Virus record (IMG/VR): IMGVR_UViG_3300031963_000908 | Location: 1-24,202 of that record | Reading direction: 5' to 3' (one strand) | Length of the DNA: 24,202 bases | Source of the DNA: a virus | Shown: positions 13,347 to 20,351 of the stretch, one piece after another | Layout: every line of letters begins with the position of its first letter | Numbering within the stretch: the stretch's first letter is position 1 | Notes under the pieces: model-generated | The model's input: the letters and a program-made list of their open reading frames with translations, nothing else | What the model was told of the DNA's origin: nothing | The model's database searches: none | Program-made: the position numbers and the translations under genes

Positions 13347-13627
13347 AGATCCAATTTATAACGCTGCACAGCAGATTCAATAGCAAAACGAATCAGGGAC
13401 TCAGAGGCGCTGATGCCCTGTTTTCTAGCTTCGGTAGTGAGCTTTTTGACAGCGGCTTCTCGTTTTTGTGCCCCAGTTTTGTCCGTGTATGCAAGAGACT
13501 CAACAATCTCTAAAGCAATCGGCAAAAGTGCGGCAACCGAAGAGGATGCAACCTCTTTAAGAATCGGAAGGAAGAAGTTGAAGACATTGGAGGTAATTCC
13601 CCAGATTTTGGCAAAGAATGATTTCAT
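13343..13627 (-). CDS. LLH-type holin-like protein
   Basis: The frame is open to 13696, but the ATG at 13627 (MKSFFAKIWGITSNVFNFFL, 94 residues) is preferred. It lies just after the upstream stop and removes a hydrophilic, unlikely N-terminus. One hydrophobic segment spans about residues 12-42. The C-terminal half is amphipathic and charged, with 'GAQKREAAVKKLTTEARKQG' and 'SLIRFAIESAVQRYK'. It matches the layout of the LLH phage holin family as I recall it. It should insert into the inner membrane and permit endolysin access. It is coupled to the next holin-like gene by a four-base overlap. Confidence 0.72.
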   Translation of the reverse strand: MKSFFAKIWGITSNVFNFFLPILKEVASSSVAALLPIALEIVESLAYTDKTGAQKREAAVKKLTTEARKQGISASESLIRFAIESAVQRYKLDL

Positions 13628-13643
13628 ATGGTATAAAGCTAGA

Positions 13644-13916
13644 TTAGAAGCCCTTGGATTGCAAGTATTCTTCGATTCTTTTTGTGCGCTCATCAATTCG
13701 GGCCAAGGTCTCGGAACGCGCTTGGGCGTCTTTCTGGATTAATTCGATCTTTGCATCTTGTTTGGCGTCATTGCCCTGTATGGCTCTCATCTGTTCTGGG
13801 AGGACAACCCATCCGTTAAGCGCCGAAAACAAAGTAACCATCAGGGCTGTTCCAGCAATCAACTCACTCATCGTAAGTTTTATGCCTCGCTCATTTCTAA
13901 CGGGTTGGATGCTCAT
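13644..13916 (-). CDS. Single-pass membrane coiled-coil protein of the lysis block
   Basis: The frame is open to 13952, but the ATG at 13916 gives an ATGA overlap with the upstream structural gene and is chosen (MSIQPVRNERGIKLTMSELI, 90 residues). A hydrophobic segment at about 18-38 ('LIAGTALMVTLFSALNGWVV') is followed by a long charged helix (about 44-88, 'AKIELIQKDAQARSETLARI') that looks like a coiled coil. This layout fits a spanin-like or holin-accessory protein. It lies first in the membrane cluster before two holin-like genes. The family is not certain. Confidence 0.66.
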   Translation of the reverse strand: MSIQPVRNERGIKLTMSELIAGTALMVTLFSALNGWVVLPEQMRAIQGNDAKQDAKIELIQKDAQARSETLARIDERTKRIEEYLQSKGF

Positions 13917-14569
13917 AGCGCCGTAATAATTGAAGCCACTTGATAGCGCCAAGGCCAGTCAATATATGTGGCTAGGTTTGCGGGGTTGCCCGTATCTCCG
14001 CGATAAGCGGCGGCAATATGTCCCAAGGCTTCTTTTTCATTCCAGTCTAGAAATGTATCTGGTTCAGAAGTTAATGCCCTGTAGATATCGCTCCATACAT
14101 AGTTTTTTGGAAGGCTAATATAGTCTGCTTCAGTTCTATCTGCTCCCACGGCTACGGCGATCTTGGCCCAGAGATAGCGTTCTGGAAGAGAGTAGTAGTT
14201 GGAGATCGGGCTGGCTGCTGAAACTTCAGTAACTACAAGATTAGTTACATCGATATCTCCAAACCATCCTGTCGCAAGCCAAGGATAGGCAACATTTGAA
14301 ATAGATGAAAGAACATCTCCATCAATATTTATAGTCCATCCGCCATCCCACTGAATAAAAATAACATCAGATTTTTTATAAGATGGCTTTCCATTAAGAT
14401 TTCCATCATATAAATATGATCCATTTCCTGTTTCATTTATTCCTGAAACCAAAACAGAAGAAGGAGCCTGTGTTTCTCCCTTTTCCTCAACAAGCCACTT
14501 GGCAAGCATCATCCTTCGGGGCAGATCCGCCGCCGAAGCAAACGTAGCATCTAAAGCTGGAAGAGCCAT
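13913..14569 (-). CDS. Structural protein with tandem helical repeats and inserted beta domain
   Basis: This encodes 218 residues. Three or four copies of a roughly 17-residue motif are visible: 125-141 (YYSLPERYLWAKIAVAV), 150-166 (YISLPKNYVWSDIYRAL), 173-189 (FLDWNEKEALGHIAAAY) and 202-218 (YIDWPWRYQVASIITAL). A weaker one lies near 15-29. Residues about 39-100 form a different, Gly/Asn/Trp-rich beta-type section ('NGSYLYDGNLNGKPSYKKSD', 'IQWDGGWTI'). It is encoded by visibly more AT-rich DNA and suggests an inserted domain. The stop overlaps the start of the membrane coiled-coil gene. It is probably a virion decoration or tail protein, by position after the capsid gene. I do not recognise the family. 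Confidence 0.68.
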   Translation of the reverse strand: MALPALDATFASAADLPRRMMLAKWLVEEKGETQAPSSVLVSGINETGNGSYLYDGNLNGKPSYKKSDVIFIQWDGGWTINIDGDVLSSISNVAYPWLATGWFGDIDVTNLVVTEVSAASPISNYYSLPERYLWAKIAVAVGADRTEADYISLPKNYVWSDIYRALTSEPDTFLDWNEKEALGHIAAAYRGDTGNPANLATYIDWPWRYQVASIITAL

Positions 14570-14590
14570 AGTCTATGGACTCTCCAACGG

Positions 14591-14839
14591 TTAGGCCATG
14601 CCCATGATTCGCTCGCCCATTCCGCGCATCGGGGAAACATTAGCTTCCATTTCGTCAGCAGCTTCCTCCTCCATGTCATCCTCTTCGTCTTCGGCCTCTT
14701 CAGTCGCAATCTCGACGCCAGCCAACATGGTGGGGGTCAGCGAATCGCCGTCCACACGGAATGTAACAAGTTCCTCAAACGTGTCGCCATCGGCAACGTC
14801 TTCGGGCAGGGTGTATCCTTCAGGTATAGTTAGTTTCAT
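14591..14839 (-). CDS. Small acidic protein after the capsid gene
   Basis: This encodes 82 residues. The N-terminus (MKLTIPEGYTLPEDVADGDT) is a compact beta-like segment, and the middle carries a run of Glu and Asp (about 47-66). The end is Met/Gly-rich (SPMRGMGERIMGMA). There is no membrane segment. GAGGAG stands about 11 bases before the ATG as a ribosome-binding site, and a nine-base-pair hairpin precedes it. It could be a head accessory or packaging-related protein by position. The acidic tract may bind the capsid or a basic partner. The family is not recognised. Confidence 0.66.
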   Translation of the reverse strand: MKLTIPEGYTLPEDVADGDTFEELVTFRVDGDSLTPTMLAGVEIATEEAEDEEDDMEEEAADEMEANVSPMRGMGERIMGMA

Positions 14840-14861
14840 AATAGTTATCTCTCCTCATAGA

Positions 14862-14891
14862 GCTTGCCTTAGATTTTACTCCAAGGCAAGC
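14862..14891 (-). promoter_or_regulatory. Hairpin between capsid gene and next gene
   Basis: A perfect nine-base-pair stem (14883-14891 with 14862-14870) encloses a 12-base loop on the transcript that leaves the capsid gene. No T-run follows, so it is not a classic terminator. A second, overlapping short hairpin (AAGGC-TT-GCCTT) uses the same bases, so the two folds exclude each other. It may stabilise the 3' end of the capsid mRNA, weaken read-through, or mark a processing site. Confidence 0.5.
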
Positions 14892-14913
14892 CTTGATGAA
14901 GGGAGCCTAACTA

Positions 14914-16140
14914 TTAGACCAAGTATCCGTAGCCAGAGCCGCTAGGGCAGGCGACGAGGTCGTTCGCGAGGTTGCAACGGAGGTGCAGAATGTAGAACCC
15001 GAATTCGGGGAAAATCTGCTTCGCCGCGCAAGCCATCTTGGCCCGCCAGTAACCGCTGTTTTTGTCAGGGTTGCAGTTCTTGTCGTACTCATTGATCCAG
15101 CGGAAATCTCCGCGATAGTTCTGAGCATCATAGACAAGCTTGCCAACCTTGAGGTTAGGATTCGGGACAAGCCACTCAACGGCCTTCGGGTGGAAGATCA
15201 CCGTGGAGGTGTACTTCGCAGCCTTGTAGGCGGGGTTGATGATGAACTTTGTTCCTTTGGTCGCGCCGCTCGTAGCGATATACGGAGCAACTTCGACATA
15301 ACCACCAGAACCGTTATCGTTGAAACGTTTCGGGAACGGACGGCTATGGAACACGAATCCACCGTAAGCCTTGCGGGGCAACAGCGAGGAACCGTTGGCA
15401 CCAAGCAGATCGTTAACGCGATCACTCCAGCGAATGTCCTGACGGACATCGTCGTTGAGTTTGATCAGGTTCTCAATCGTGGCGCGTTCGGCAAACACGT
15501 TGAAGACGGGCGAGCCATCATCGGTAACCGCATCACCGTCATCACCAGCGTTGTTCTGGTAGAGACGATCATAGAGTTCACGAAGGACGCCAATCGTGAG
15601 GACGGAGGTCGGGTTCGGCAACGAGCCAAACGAGCTTCCCGTGGACTCGGCAAGGCCAGGTTCCACAGAGACTTTCGTCACAGCGGCATAGTAGTCGTTG
15701 TCATAACGCTCAATCCATTCCTTGTTGACGTTGTCGGCAAGGATTTTGATGTAGTTGTTGACATCATCAATCGGGAAGGCCGAAGTACGAACGTCTTCCA
15801 AGCAGATCCAATCCGACTCAATCGCCTGATGACGGAGCGAAAAGGTCTTTTGGTCGAAGGCATAGCCGACTTTTTTGACGGGAGCCAAGCAGGAGTTGTC
15901 CTGACCAGACTCACCAGTCACGCCAATTTCCTCCCAGCCGCTGCCAGTGGCAACCGTGCGCTGGGCGATGGTGTTAGTGATCGTTTTGCCCATGTTGTCG
16001 GGGAAAGCCGACTGGGTAACAAAACGAAGATACGGATCTTTATAAAGACCCAAGCGATGAGTGCCAAGAGCGATACGTCCAGTCTCGCGTTGAAACTGGT
16101 CGCTAATAGCCTCACAAGTGGTAGCAGTTTGTGCTGACAT
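14914..16140 (-). CDS. Major capsid protein
   Basis: This encodes 408 residues that should assemble the phage head. The N-terminus is MSAQTATTCEAISDQFQRET, followed by 'RFVTQSAFPDNMGKTITNTI' and a central section with 'YDNDYYAAVTKVS'. The C-terminal half carries 'KAVEWLVPNPNLKVGKLVYD' and 'NYRGDFRWINEYD', a layout usual for HK97-fold capsid proteins. It lies directly after a coiled-coil scaffold-like gene and downstream of the portal, the classic head order. The length fits the family. Many cysteines near the end (NCNPDK, MACAAK, HLRCN, ACPSG) are unusual for a capsid protein. There is no Shine-Dalgarno site, and the leader is A-rich (AATAGAAATAAAATAAT). Confidence 0.88.
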   Translation of the reverse strand: MSAQTATTCEAISDQFQRETGRIALGTHRLGLYKDPYLRFVTQSAFPDNMGKTITNTIAQRTVATGSGWEEIGVTGESGQDNSCLAPVKKVGYAFDQKTFSLRHQAIESDWICLEDVRTSAFPIDDVNNYIKILADNVNKEWIERYDNDYYAAVTKVSVEPGLAESTGSSFGSLPNPTSVLTIGVLRELYDRLYQNNAGDDGDAVTDDGSPVFNVFAERATIENLIKLNDDVRQDIRWSDRVNDLLGANGSSLLPRKAYGGFVFHSRPFPKRFNDNGSGGYVEVAPYIATSGATKGTKFIINPAYKAAKYTSTVIFHPKAVEWLVPNPNLKVGKLVYDAQNYRGDFRWINEYDKNCNPDKNSGYWRAKMACAAKQIFPEFGFYILHLRCNLANDLVACPSGSGYGYLV

Positions 16141-16308
16141 ATTATTTTATTTCTATTTGGTTTATGGGTTAGTTTTGATATCAAGGCATAAAATGCCCGT
16201 CTATCGGTTGAGTTTCTGGGCCGCGACCAGAGATTTACGGCTACAAATTTTGAAGGCTAACCCGCCAGCGAGGCATCCGCGACCAACTCGGATTTAAGTC
16301 TTGAGCGC

Positions 16309-16337
16309 AAACTATTACATTTGCGTTAAATTGTCAA
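16309..16337 (-). promoter_or_regulatory. Candidate promoter in the capsid gene leader
   Basis: The 207-base gap 16141-16347 has no gene and no long open frame. On the minus strand it has a perfect -35 TTGACA (16332-16337) and, 17 bases on, a weak -10 TAGTTT (16309-16314). Farther along lie two hairpins, TCTGG-(7)-CCAGA at 16215-16231 and GGCAT-(3)-ATGCC at 16185-16197. A capsid-specific promoter with a structured leader is plausible. The -10 is the weak point. Confidence 0.35.
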
Positions 16338-16347
16338 TAGCAGAATT

Positions 16348-17673
16348 TTAACGGAAAATAGATTTTCCGAAATTCATCAGGCTGTCAGGATTTTCGTCCC
16401 CATCATCATTACTGTCGGTTTCCGTGGCCTTGCCCAAGCTTGGGGTGGCTCCGACCAGTCCTTCTAGTTGAGTCTGAAGTTCTTTAATTTTGGCATCCTT
16501 TTCGGCACTCATCCGCTCCATCTGGGAGGTATAATGATTAATTGCCGACTCAAGGAAGGGGACAACAGCAGCCCGTGCGAGGATGGCGCTTCGGTCTTCG
16601 ACGCTCAAGCGATCCAAGTTGGTTTCTGCGGCATTCTTCTTGGCATTGCGGATGTGACTATTCCACTCATCCTGTCCGTCGATTTCTTGAAGGAAAGAGT
16701 AGCGATCTTCAAGATTTGTCCAAGTTTTGGCAGTAAATGCTTTCTGAAGACGGAGGTCATTCTCAATAAACTCTTGCTCAGATTGGGCCTTGCGGGCGGC
16801 TTCGGCTTCCGCGAGGGTTTCCGCTTCTTTCTGGAACCGTTCATGGTATTGTGCCAACTCATGGTATTTATCGGCCATTTTGACGATGGACAGTTGCTCC
16901 ATGCGTTTGAAGTCGCTGGTCAAATCTTCCAGAGAATCGATGCGCTTACGGGCATCGGGCTCCGTCAAAGCTTGCCAGAGCTTGGAGAAATCGGCGTCAT
17001 TGGCTTCTGCAATGGCTCGTAAATCACCCTGAAGGCCACTTAGGGGCTTTTTGATGGTCTCGACGTATTCGGGGCTTCTTTCAAAATTAGCGGCCTTTAG
17101 TTCGCGATTAAGCTCGGCAAGGCGGGTTTTGTAGCCCTCAAGCTCTTCTTGGAGACTCTTGACTGTTTCACCCTCATATTTGCCAACCTTCTCTTTGGTG
17201 GCTTCCAATTCAGCCTTGAGACGATCCCGCTCTTCACGGGCCTTTTTCATTTCGGTTTTGATTTCTTTCCAGCTTGAGATCCCCTTCTCGGAATCATCGC
17301 CTTCGGGCCTGTCTGCCACAGGCTTGTCGGCAAAGTGGGGATTGAGCGGAAGATCGTCTTCCGAAGTATTCTCATTTGACTTATCCTCAGTCTTCTCCGA
17401 AGCAACTTCCTTGGTAAGGGTTTCTACCGCCTTGGCAGTCTCCTCTTTGGTGGCCTTGGGTTTCTTTTCGGCCTTGGGTTCCGCTTTGATGGGAGATTTT
17501 TTCTCCTCTTTGGGAGCTTCTTCTTTCGGAGTCTCGGTGGCGGACTGTTCTTGAGCTTCGGGTGCAGGCGTCTCACTCGGCGTGGGTTCTACGGGTTCTT
17601 GGTTTTTGCCGCCAAAAATTGTGCCAGCAAAGTCTGCTTCACCCGTGAGGGCGGAATTAAGGATATCAGCCAT
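16348..17673 (-). CDS. Scaffolding-like coiled-coil protein
   Basis: This encodes 441 residues. The first 140 residues are a Pro/Glu/Lys/Ser/Thr-rich disordered region (MADILNSALTGEADFAGTIF, then repeated 'EAPKEEKK' and 'KAEPKAEKKP' type stretches). Residues about 135-400 are long, charged, mostly helical heptad-type segments (e.g. 'EIKTEMKKAREERDRLKAEL'), a strong coiled-coil signature. The C-terminus (NPDSLMNFGKSIFR) is short and basic. An acidic, helical, disordered protein just before the major capsid gene is the usual layout of a phage scaffold. It should act inside the procapsid and be lost on maturation. There is no Shine-Dalgarno site. Confidence 0.82.
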   Translation of the reverse strand: MADILNSALTGEADFAGTIFGGKNQEPVEPTPSETPAPEAQEQSATETPKEEAPKEEKKSPIKAEPKAEKKPKATKEETAKAVETLTKEVASEKTEDKSNENTSEDDLPLNPHFADKPVADRPEGDDSEKGISSWKEIKTEMKKAREERDRLKAELEATKEKVGKYEGETVKSLQEELEGYKTRLAELNRELKAANFERSPEYVETIKKPLSGLQGDLRAIAEANDADFSKLWQALTEPDARKRIDSLEDLTSDFKRMEQLSIVKMADKYHELAQYHERFQKEAETLAEAEAARKAQSEQEFIENDLRLQKAFTAKTWTNLEDRYSFLQEIDGQDEWNSHIRNAKKNAAETNLDRLSVEDRSAILARAAVVPFLESAINHYTSQMERMSAEKDAKIKELQTQLEGLVGATPSLGKATETDSNDDGDENPDSLMNFGKSIFR

Positions 17674-17689
17674 GGTAGTATTATATTAG

Positions 17690-17980
17690 TTATTGGTTTT
17701 GTTCTTCTGAAGTTATATGGGAGAATGGTTCTGGCAAGTCAAATTTGGGTTTATTTACCTGACCCTGACCCAAGGTATCAATGAGATCCATAACCTCTTG
17801 ACTGCCCTCATAAAAACCCGCGCTCTTAATAAACACGGGCGACAGATCGAAACCTTGCGCGACAGGACTACTACTCCGCTTCGGGCGAACCCGTTTGGAG
17901 ATAAATTTAAGCCCCTTCTGCATATTGGGCATCGCCCAAGTTTTGGCCCATTCACGGGCATCCTGATCTGTCCACTCCAT
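17690..17980 (-). CDS. Small hypothetical protein between portal and scaffold
   Basis: This encodes 96 residues (MEWTDQDAREWAKTWAMPNM). An acidic N-terminal helix is followed by a basic patch (LKFISKRVRPKRSSS) and a polar C-terminus with 'AGFYEGSQEVMDLIDTLGQG'. There is no membrane segment. A promoter with a perfect TATAAT lies just upstream, and an AGGA ribosome-binding site is ten bases before the ATG. Position between portal and scaffold suggests a head assembly factor. The family is not recognised. Confidence 0.65.
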   Translation of the reverse strand: MEWTDQDAREWAKTWAMPNMQKGLKFISKRVRPKRSSSPVAQGFDLSPVFIKSAGFYEGSQEVMDLIDTLGQGQVNKPKFDLPEPFSHITSEEQNQ

Positions 17981-18003
17981 TAATAAATCCTAACTATACT
18001 CAG

Positions 18004-18032
18004 ATTATATCTTTGTCTAGTATAAATGTCGT
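18004..18032 (-). promoter_or_regulatory. Promoter for the scaffold/capsid transcript
   Basis: On the minus strand a perfect -10 TATAAT (18004-18009) is 17 bases from a fair -35 ACGACA (18027-18032, four of six matches). The predicted start is about 17 bases before the ATG at 17980. It lies in the 57-base gap after the portal gene, so it would give the scaffold and capsid genes their own transcript. Confidence 0.6.
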
Positions 18033-18037
18033 AAATT

Positions 18038-20308
18038 TTACGCTGTTGCTGCAAGCGGTGGTCGGCCTGCGGGTCTTGCCGTCTTCTCTAAAATAGAACT
18101 GCGTGTCTTTAGATCATTGAGTGCCATTTGCTGACGGATGGTTTCCATCTTTTGCTGATGGGTTTCTTGGTTCATCATCCGCTTTTCTTGCATTTCTGCA
18201 AGCTTCAATTGGGCCTTCTGGAGTTCCATTTCGGTGCGTGGATCAATCTGTCCCTGCGGAGCTTGCATTGCAGCCTCTTGTGCTTGGCTCTGCTGTGCCA
18301 TCATGCGGTTGATCACCTGTTGCTCTAGCTCGTCAATGTAGGCAGTGAGGTTTTGGAGTTGGCGACGAAGCTCTCGGACTTCCTGCGCCCTAAAGCTATT
18401 GTTGGAGAATAGAACAAGGTGTTCGGTCACATGGTCTGCGGCAGGACGAAGGATCTGCATCGCCTGCTCATCGGTCATTTGCTGCTGGCGATGGGCTTCA
18501 ATGATCTCGGCAATCATCGGGATATGGGCCTCAATGTGAACCGCGTGGTTCTGGCTATCGTGAACCATCTGCTGAATACCCTGACGGAGGTTGCCGTTCT
18601 CAAGGTTGGCGATGTCAAAATCAACCACACGGCGCGGGCCTTTGTCGGAAACGAAGAGGTTAACCTTCTGCCAACCCACACCAGAGATTCCCGCAATGAC
18701 GGAGCGTAGAGTATTTTCCTTACCCTTCTCGTCCATCAAGGAATAGAGTTCCATGAGTTGCTTACTTGCCATCTCGGTCATTACGGGACTTCCATCGCCC
18801 ATGGCGCGGAAAGCCGTGACTTTAAGAAACTGGCGCATACGCTCAATAGAAACTCCTCGACGCGCACAACGGCGGCGGAACTCAAGGGCGAGTTGCCCAC
18901 CCCTATCATTAGCGGTAAGGAGGGGATTGACGGCTCTGCGGTATTGTTCGGTCAGAAGCTTGTTATACGGAGTGTAGAAAAGTTCCAGTGCTGCGGCGTT
19001 GAGGGTGGATTCTTGGCGAGCCTGCTGAACAACTTCTGTGGCAGAGCGGGCCTGTCCATCTGGAGTGGCCTGACGCGAGCGATAGCTTCCAGTGTTGTTC
19101 TGTAATACTTGGCTCATAAGATTGTAAACAGGAAGACCCTGAGTAGCAATCGAAGGAGGCTGAAGTTGGATCGGGGTCAATCCGCTGGGGATGAATGTAT
19201 AAGGCCCGACCTCAATGTATTGAAAGTCTTGGATGGCCTCGGCGTCACCCTGTAATTGAATAAGTCCTGCCGTGATGGCGGCTTGGGCCGACTGACAAAG
19301 AACCCTGTTAGAAATCTGGATCTGATTGTAGATCTTTTGCTTGAGTCCGCGAATCGTGTGGAATGTTCCCTGTCCCACTCCGTAGGTGAAGATGACAAAG
19401 CACTGGTTCACATTTCCATAGCGGGAATAACGCTCGTAGAGGAAGTCCGAAGAATCACGGGAACCAATAAGCTGGGTAAATTTGCCGTCGAATTCACGGT
19501 TGTAGCCATAGATTAGCTGTGCGCGGTGGTAGGCAGATTCCCCAGCATAGAGGTCATTCTCTTTAATCTCGCGTTCAAAATCTTCCCAGTGGGCGGTGTA
19601 GTTCTTCCACTGATCCCGCTTGGTCGAGGCTTTCCAAATGGCCTGCTTGACCGCATTGAGATTCCAGCCAAGTTCTTTCGCGGCTTTAGGATTGCGGATG
19701 TATCGATAAAGCTCGCTTACGCTCATGGAGCGTTGGACGATAGCTACTTCAATAGATTCATCTGATACCTTGGTATCGCGAGCTACCTTAAAATCCTTGA
19801 GTCCGCAAGGTTCCCAGAAGATGGAGCGTTCGTCAGGCCACATGGCAACCCCAACCCCGTCACCCACAAACTCACGGGAAAGAAGTTGCATATTATAGGC
19901 ATGGTCGCTCCATTCTTTGAGCATCCAGTCAAATTCTTCAGAGATGATCTCGGAGTCTTCATTGGAGTCTCCTTGATAGGAGTCCATGACTACGTTGGCA
20001 ATGCGCGGCACCCCGTTTTGGAGTTCGATATACGGGGCCAAGGCGGCTTCCATGATGGCATTGGCTTCCCCGAAGTTGGCATTGACCACATGGGTCAGTC
20101 CCTTGGACTTCAGTTCTTCTGCATCGTAGGGGGCCTCGCCGTTGACCAAGGCTTGCGCCCGCGCCCGAAGATACGCCGCATCCTCATCTTGTTCGATATA
20201 CTTGTTAGCGATTGCAACAAGGCTATCGGATGATTTGATGCGTTTTTTCGGTGGAGATCCTACCTCAGTCAGGTTTTCCAGTTGCGCGTTTCCGTCTTGA
20301 TTAGCCAT
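18038..20308 (-). CDS. Portal protein
   Basis: This encodes 756 residues that should form the dodecameric head vertex for DNA packaging. The length fits podovirus portals of the P22 or T7 size class. The N-terminus (MANQDGNAQLENLTEVGSPP) is followed by a helical segment, then the wing/stem-like central part with 'LLSREFVGDGVGVAMWPDER' (about 142-161) and 'FVIFTYGVGQGTFHTIRGLK'. 'RSRQATPDGQARSATEVVQQ' (about 405-424) is the portal-like 'ATEV' segment. The last 130 residues form a long Gln-rich coiled coil (QQSQAQEAAMQAPQGQ). No Shine-Dalgarno site is visible, and the leader is AT-rich (CTTATTATTA). A weak TTGACT/TAACCT pair lies upstream. Confidence 0.9.
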   Translation of the reverse strand: MANQDGNAQLENLTEVGSPPKKRIKSSDSLVAIANKYIEQDEDAAYLRARAQALVNGEAPYDAEELKSKGLTHVVNANFGEANAIMEAALAPYIELQNGVPRIANVVMDSYQGDSNEDSEIISEEFDWMLKEWSDHAYNMQLLSREFVGDGVGVAMWPDERSIFWEPCGLKDFKVARDTKVSDESIEVAIVQRSMSVSELYRYIRNPKAAKELGWNLNAVKQAIWKASTKRDQWKNYTAHWEDFEREIKENDLYAGESAYHRAQLIYGYNREFDGKFTQLIGSRDSSDFLYERYSRYGNVNQCFVIFTYGVGQGTFHTIRGLKQKIYNQIQISNRVLCQSAQAAITAGLIQLQGDAEAIQDFQYIEVGPYTFIPSGLTPIQLQPPSIATQGLPVYNLMSQVLQNNTGSYRSRQATPDGQARSATEVVQQARQESTLNAAALELFYTPYNKLLTEQYRRAVNPLLTANDRGGQLALEFRRRCARRGVSIERMRQFLKVTAFRAMGDGSPVMTEMASKQLMELYSLMDEKGKENTLRSVIAGISGVGWQKVNLFVSDKGPRRVVDFDIANLENGNLRQGIQQMVHDSQNHAVHIEAHIPMIAEIIEAHRQQQMTDEQAMQILRPAADHVTEHLVLFSNNSFRAQEVRELRRQLQNLTAYIDELEQQVINRMMAQQSQAQEAAMQAPQGQIDPRTEMELQKAQLKLAEMQEKRMMNQETHQQKMETIRQQMALNDLKTRSSILEKTARPAGRPPLAATA

Positions 20309-20351
20309 TAATAATAAGTAGGTTAAATTGTTTCGGGATTTAAGTCAAAGA

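Noticed and set aside
14983-16137. A 384-codon open frame on the plus strand
   Set aside because: It is exactly antisense to the major capsid gene, has a low-complexity Val/Arg-rich translation, and arises from the codon bias of the real gene.
17159-17554. A 131-codon plus-strand Ser/Phe/Leu-rich frame
   Set aside because: It is antisense to the Lys/Glu-rich part of the scaffold gene, and the composition is the direct complement of those codons.
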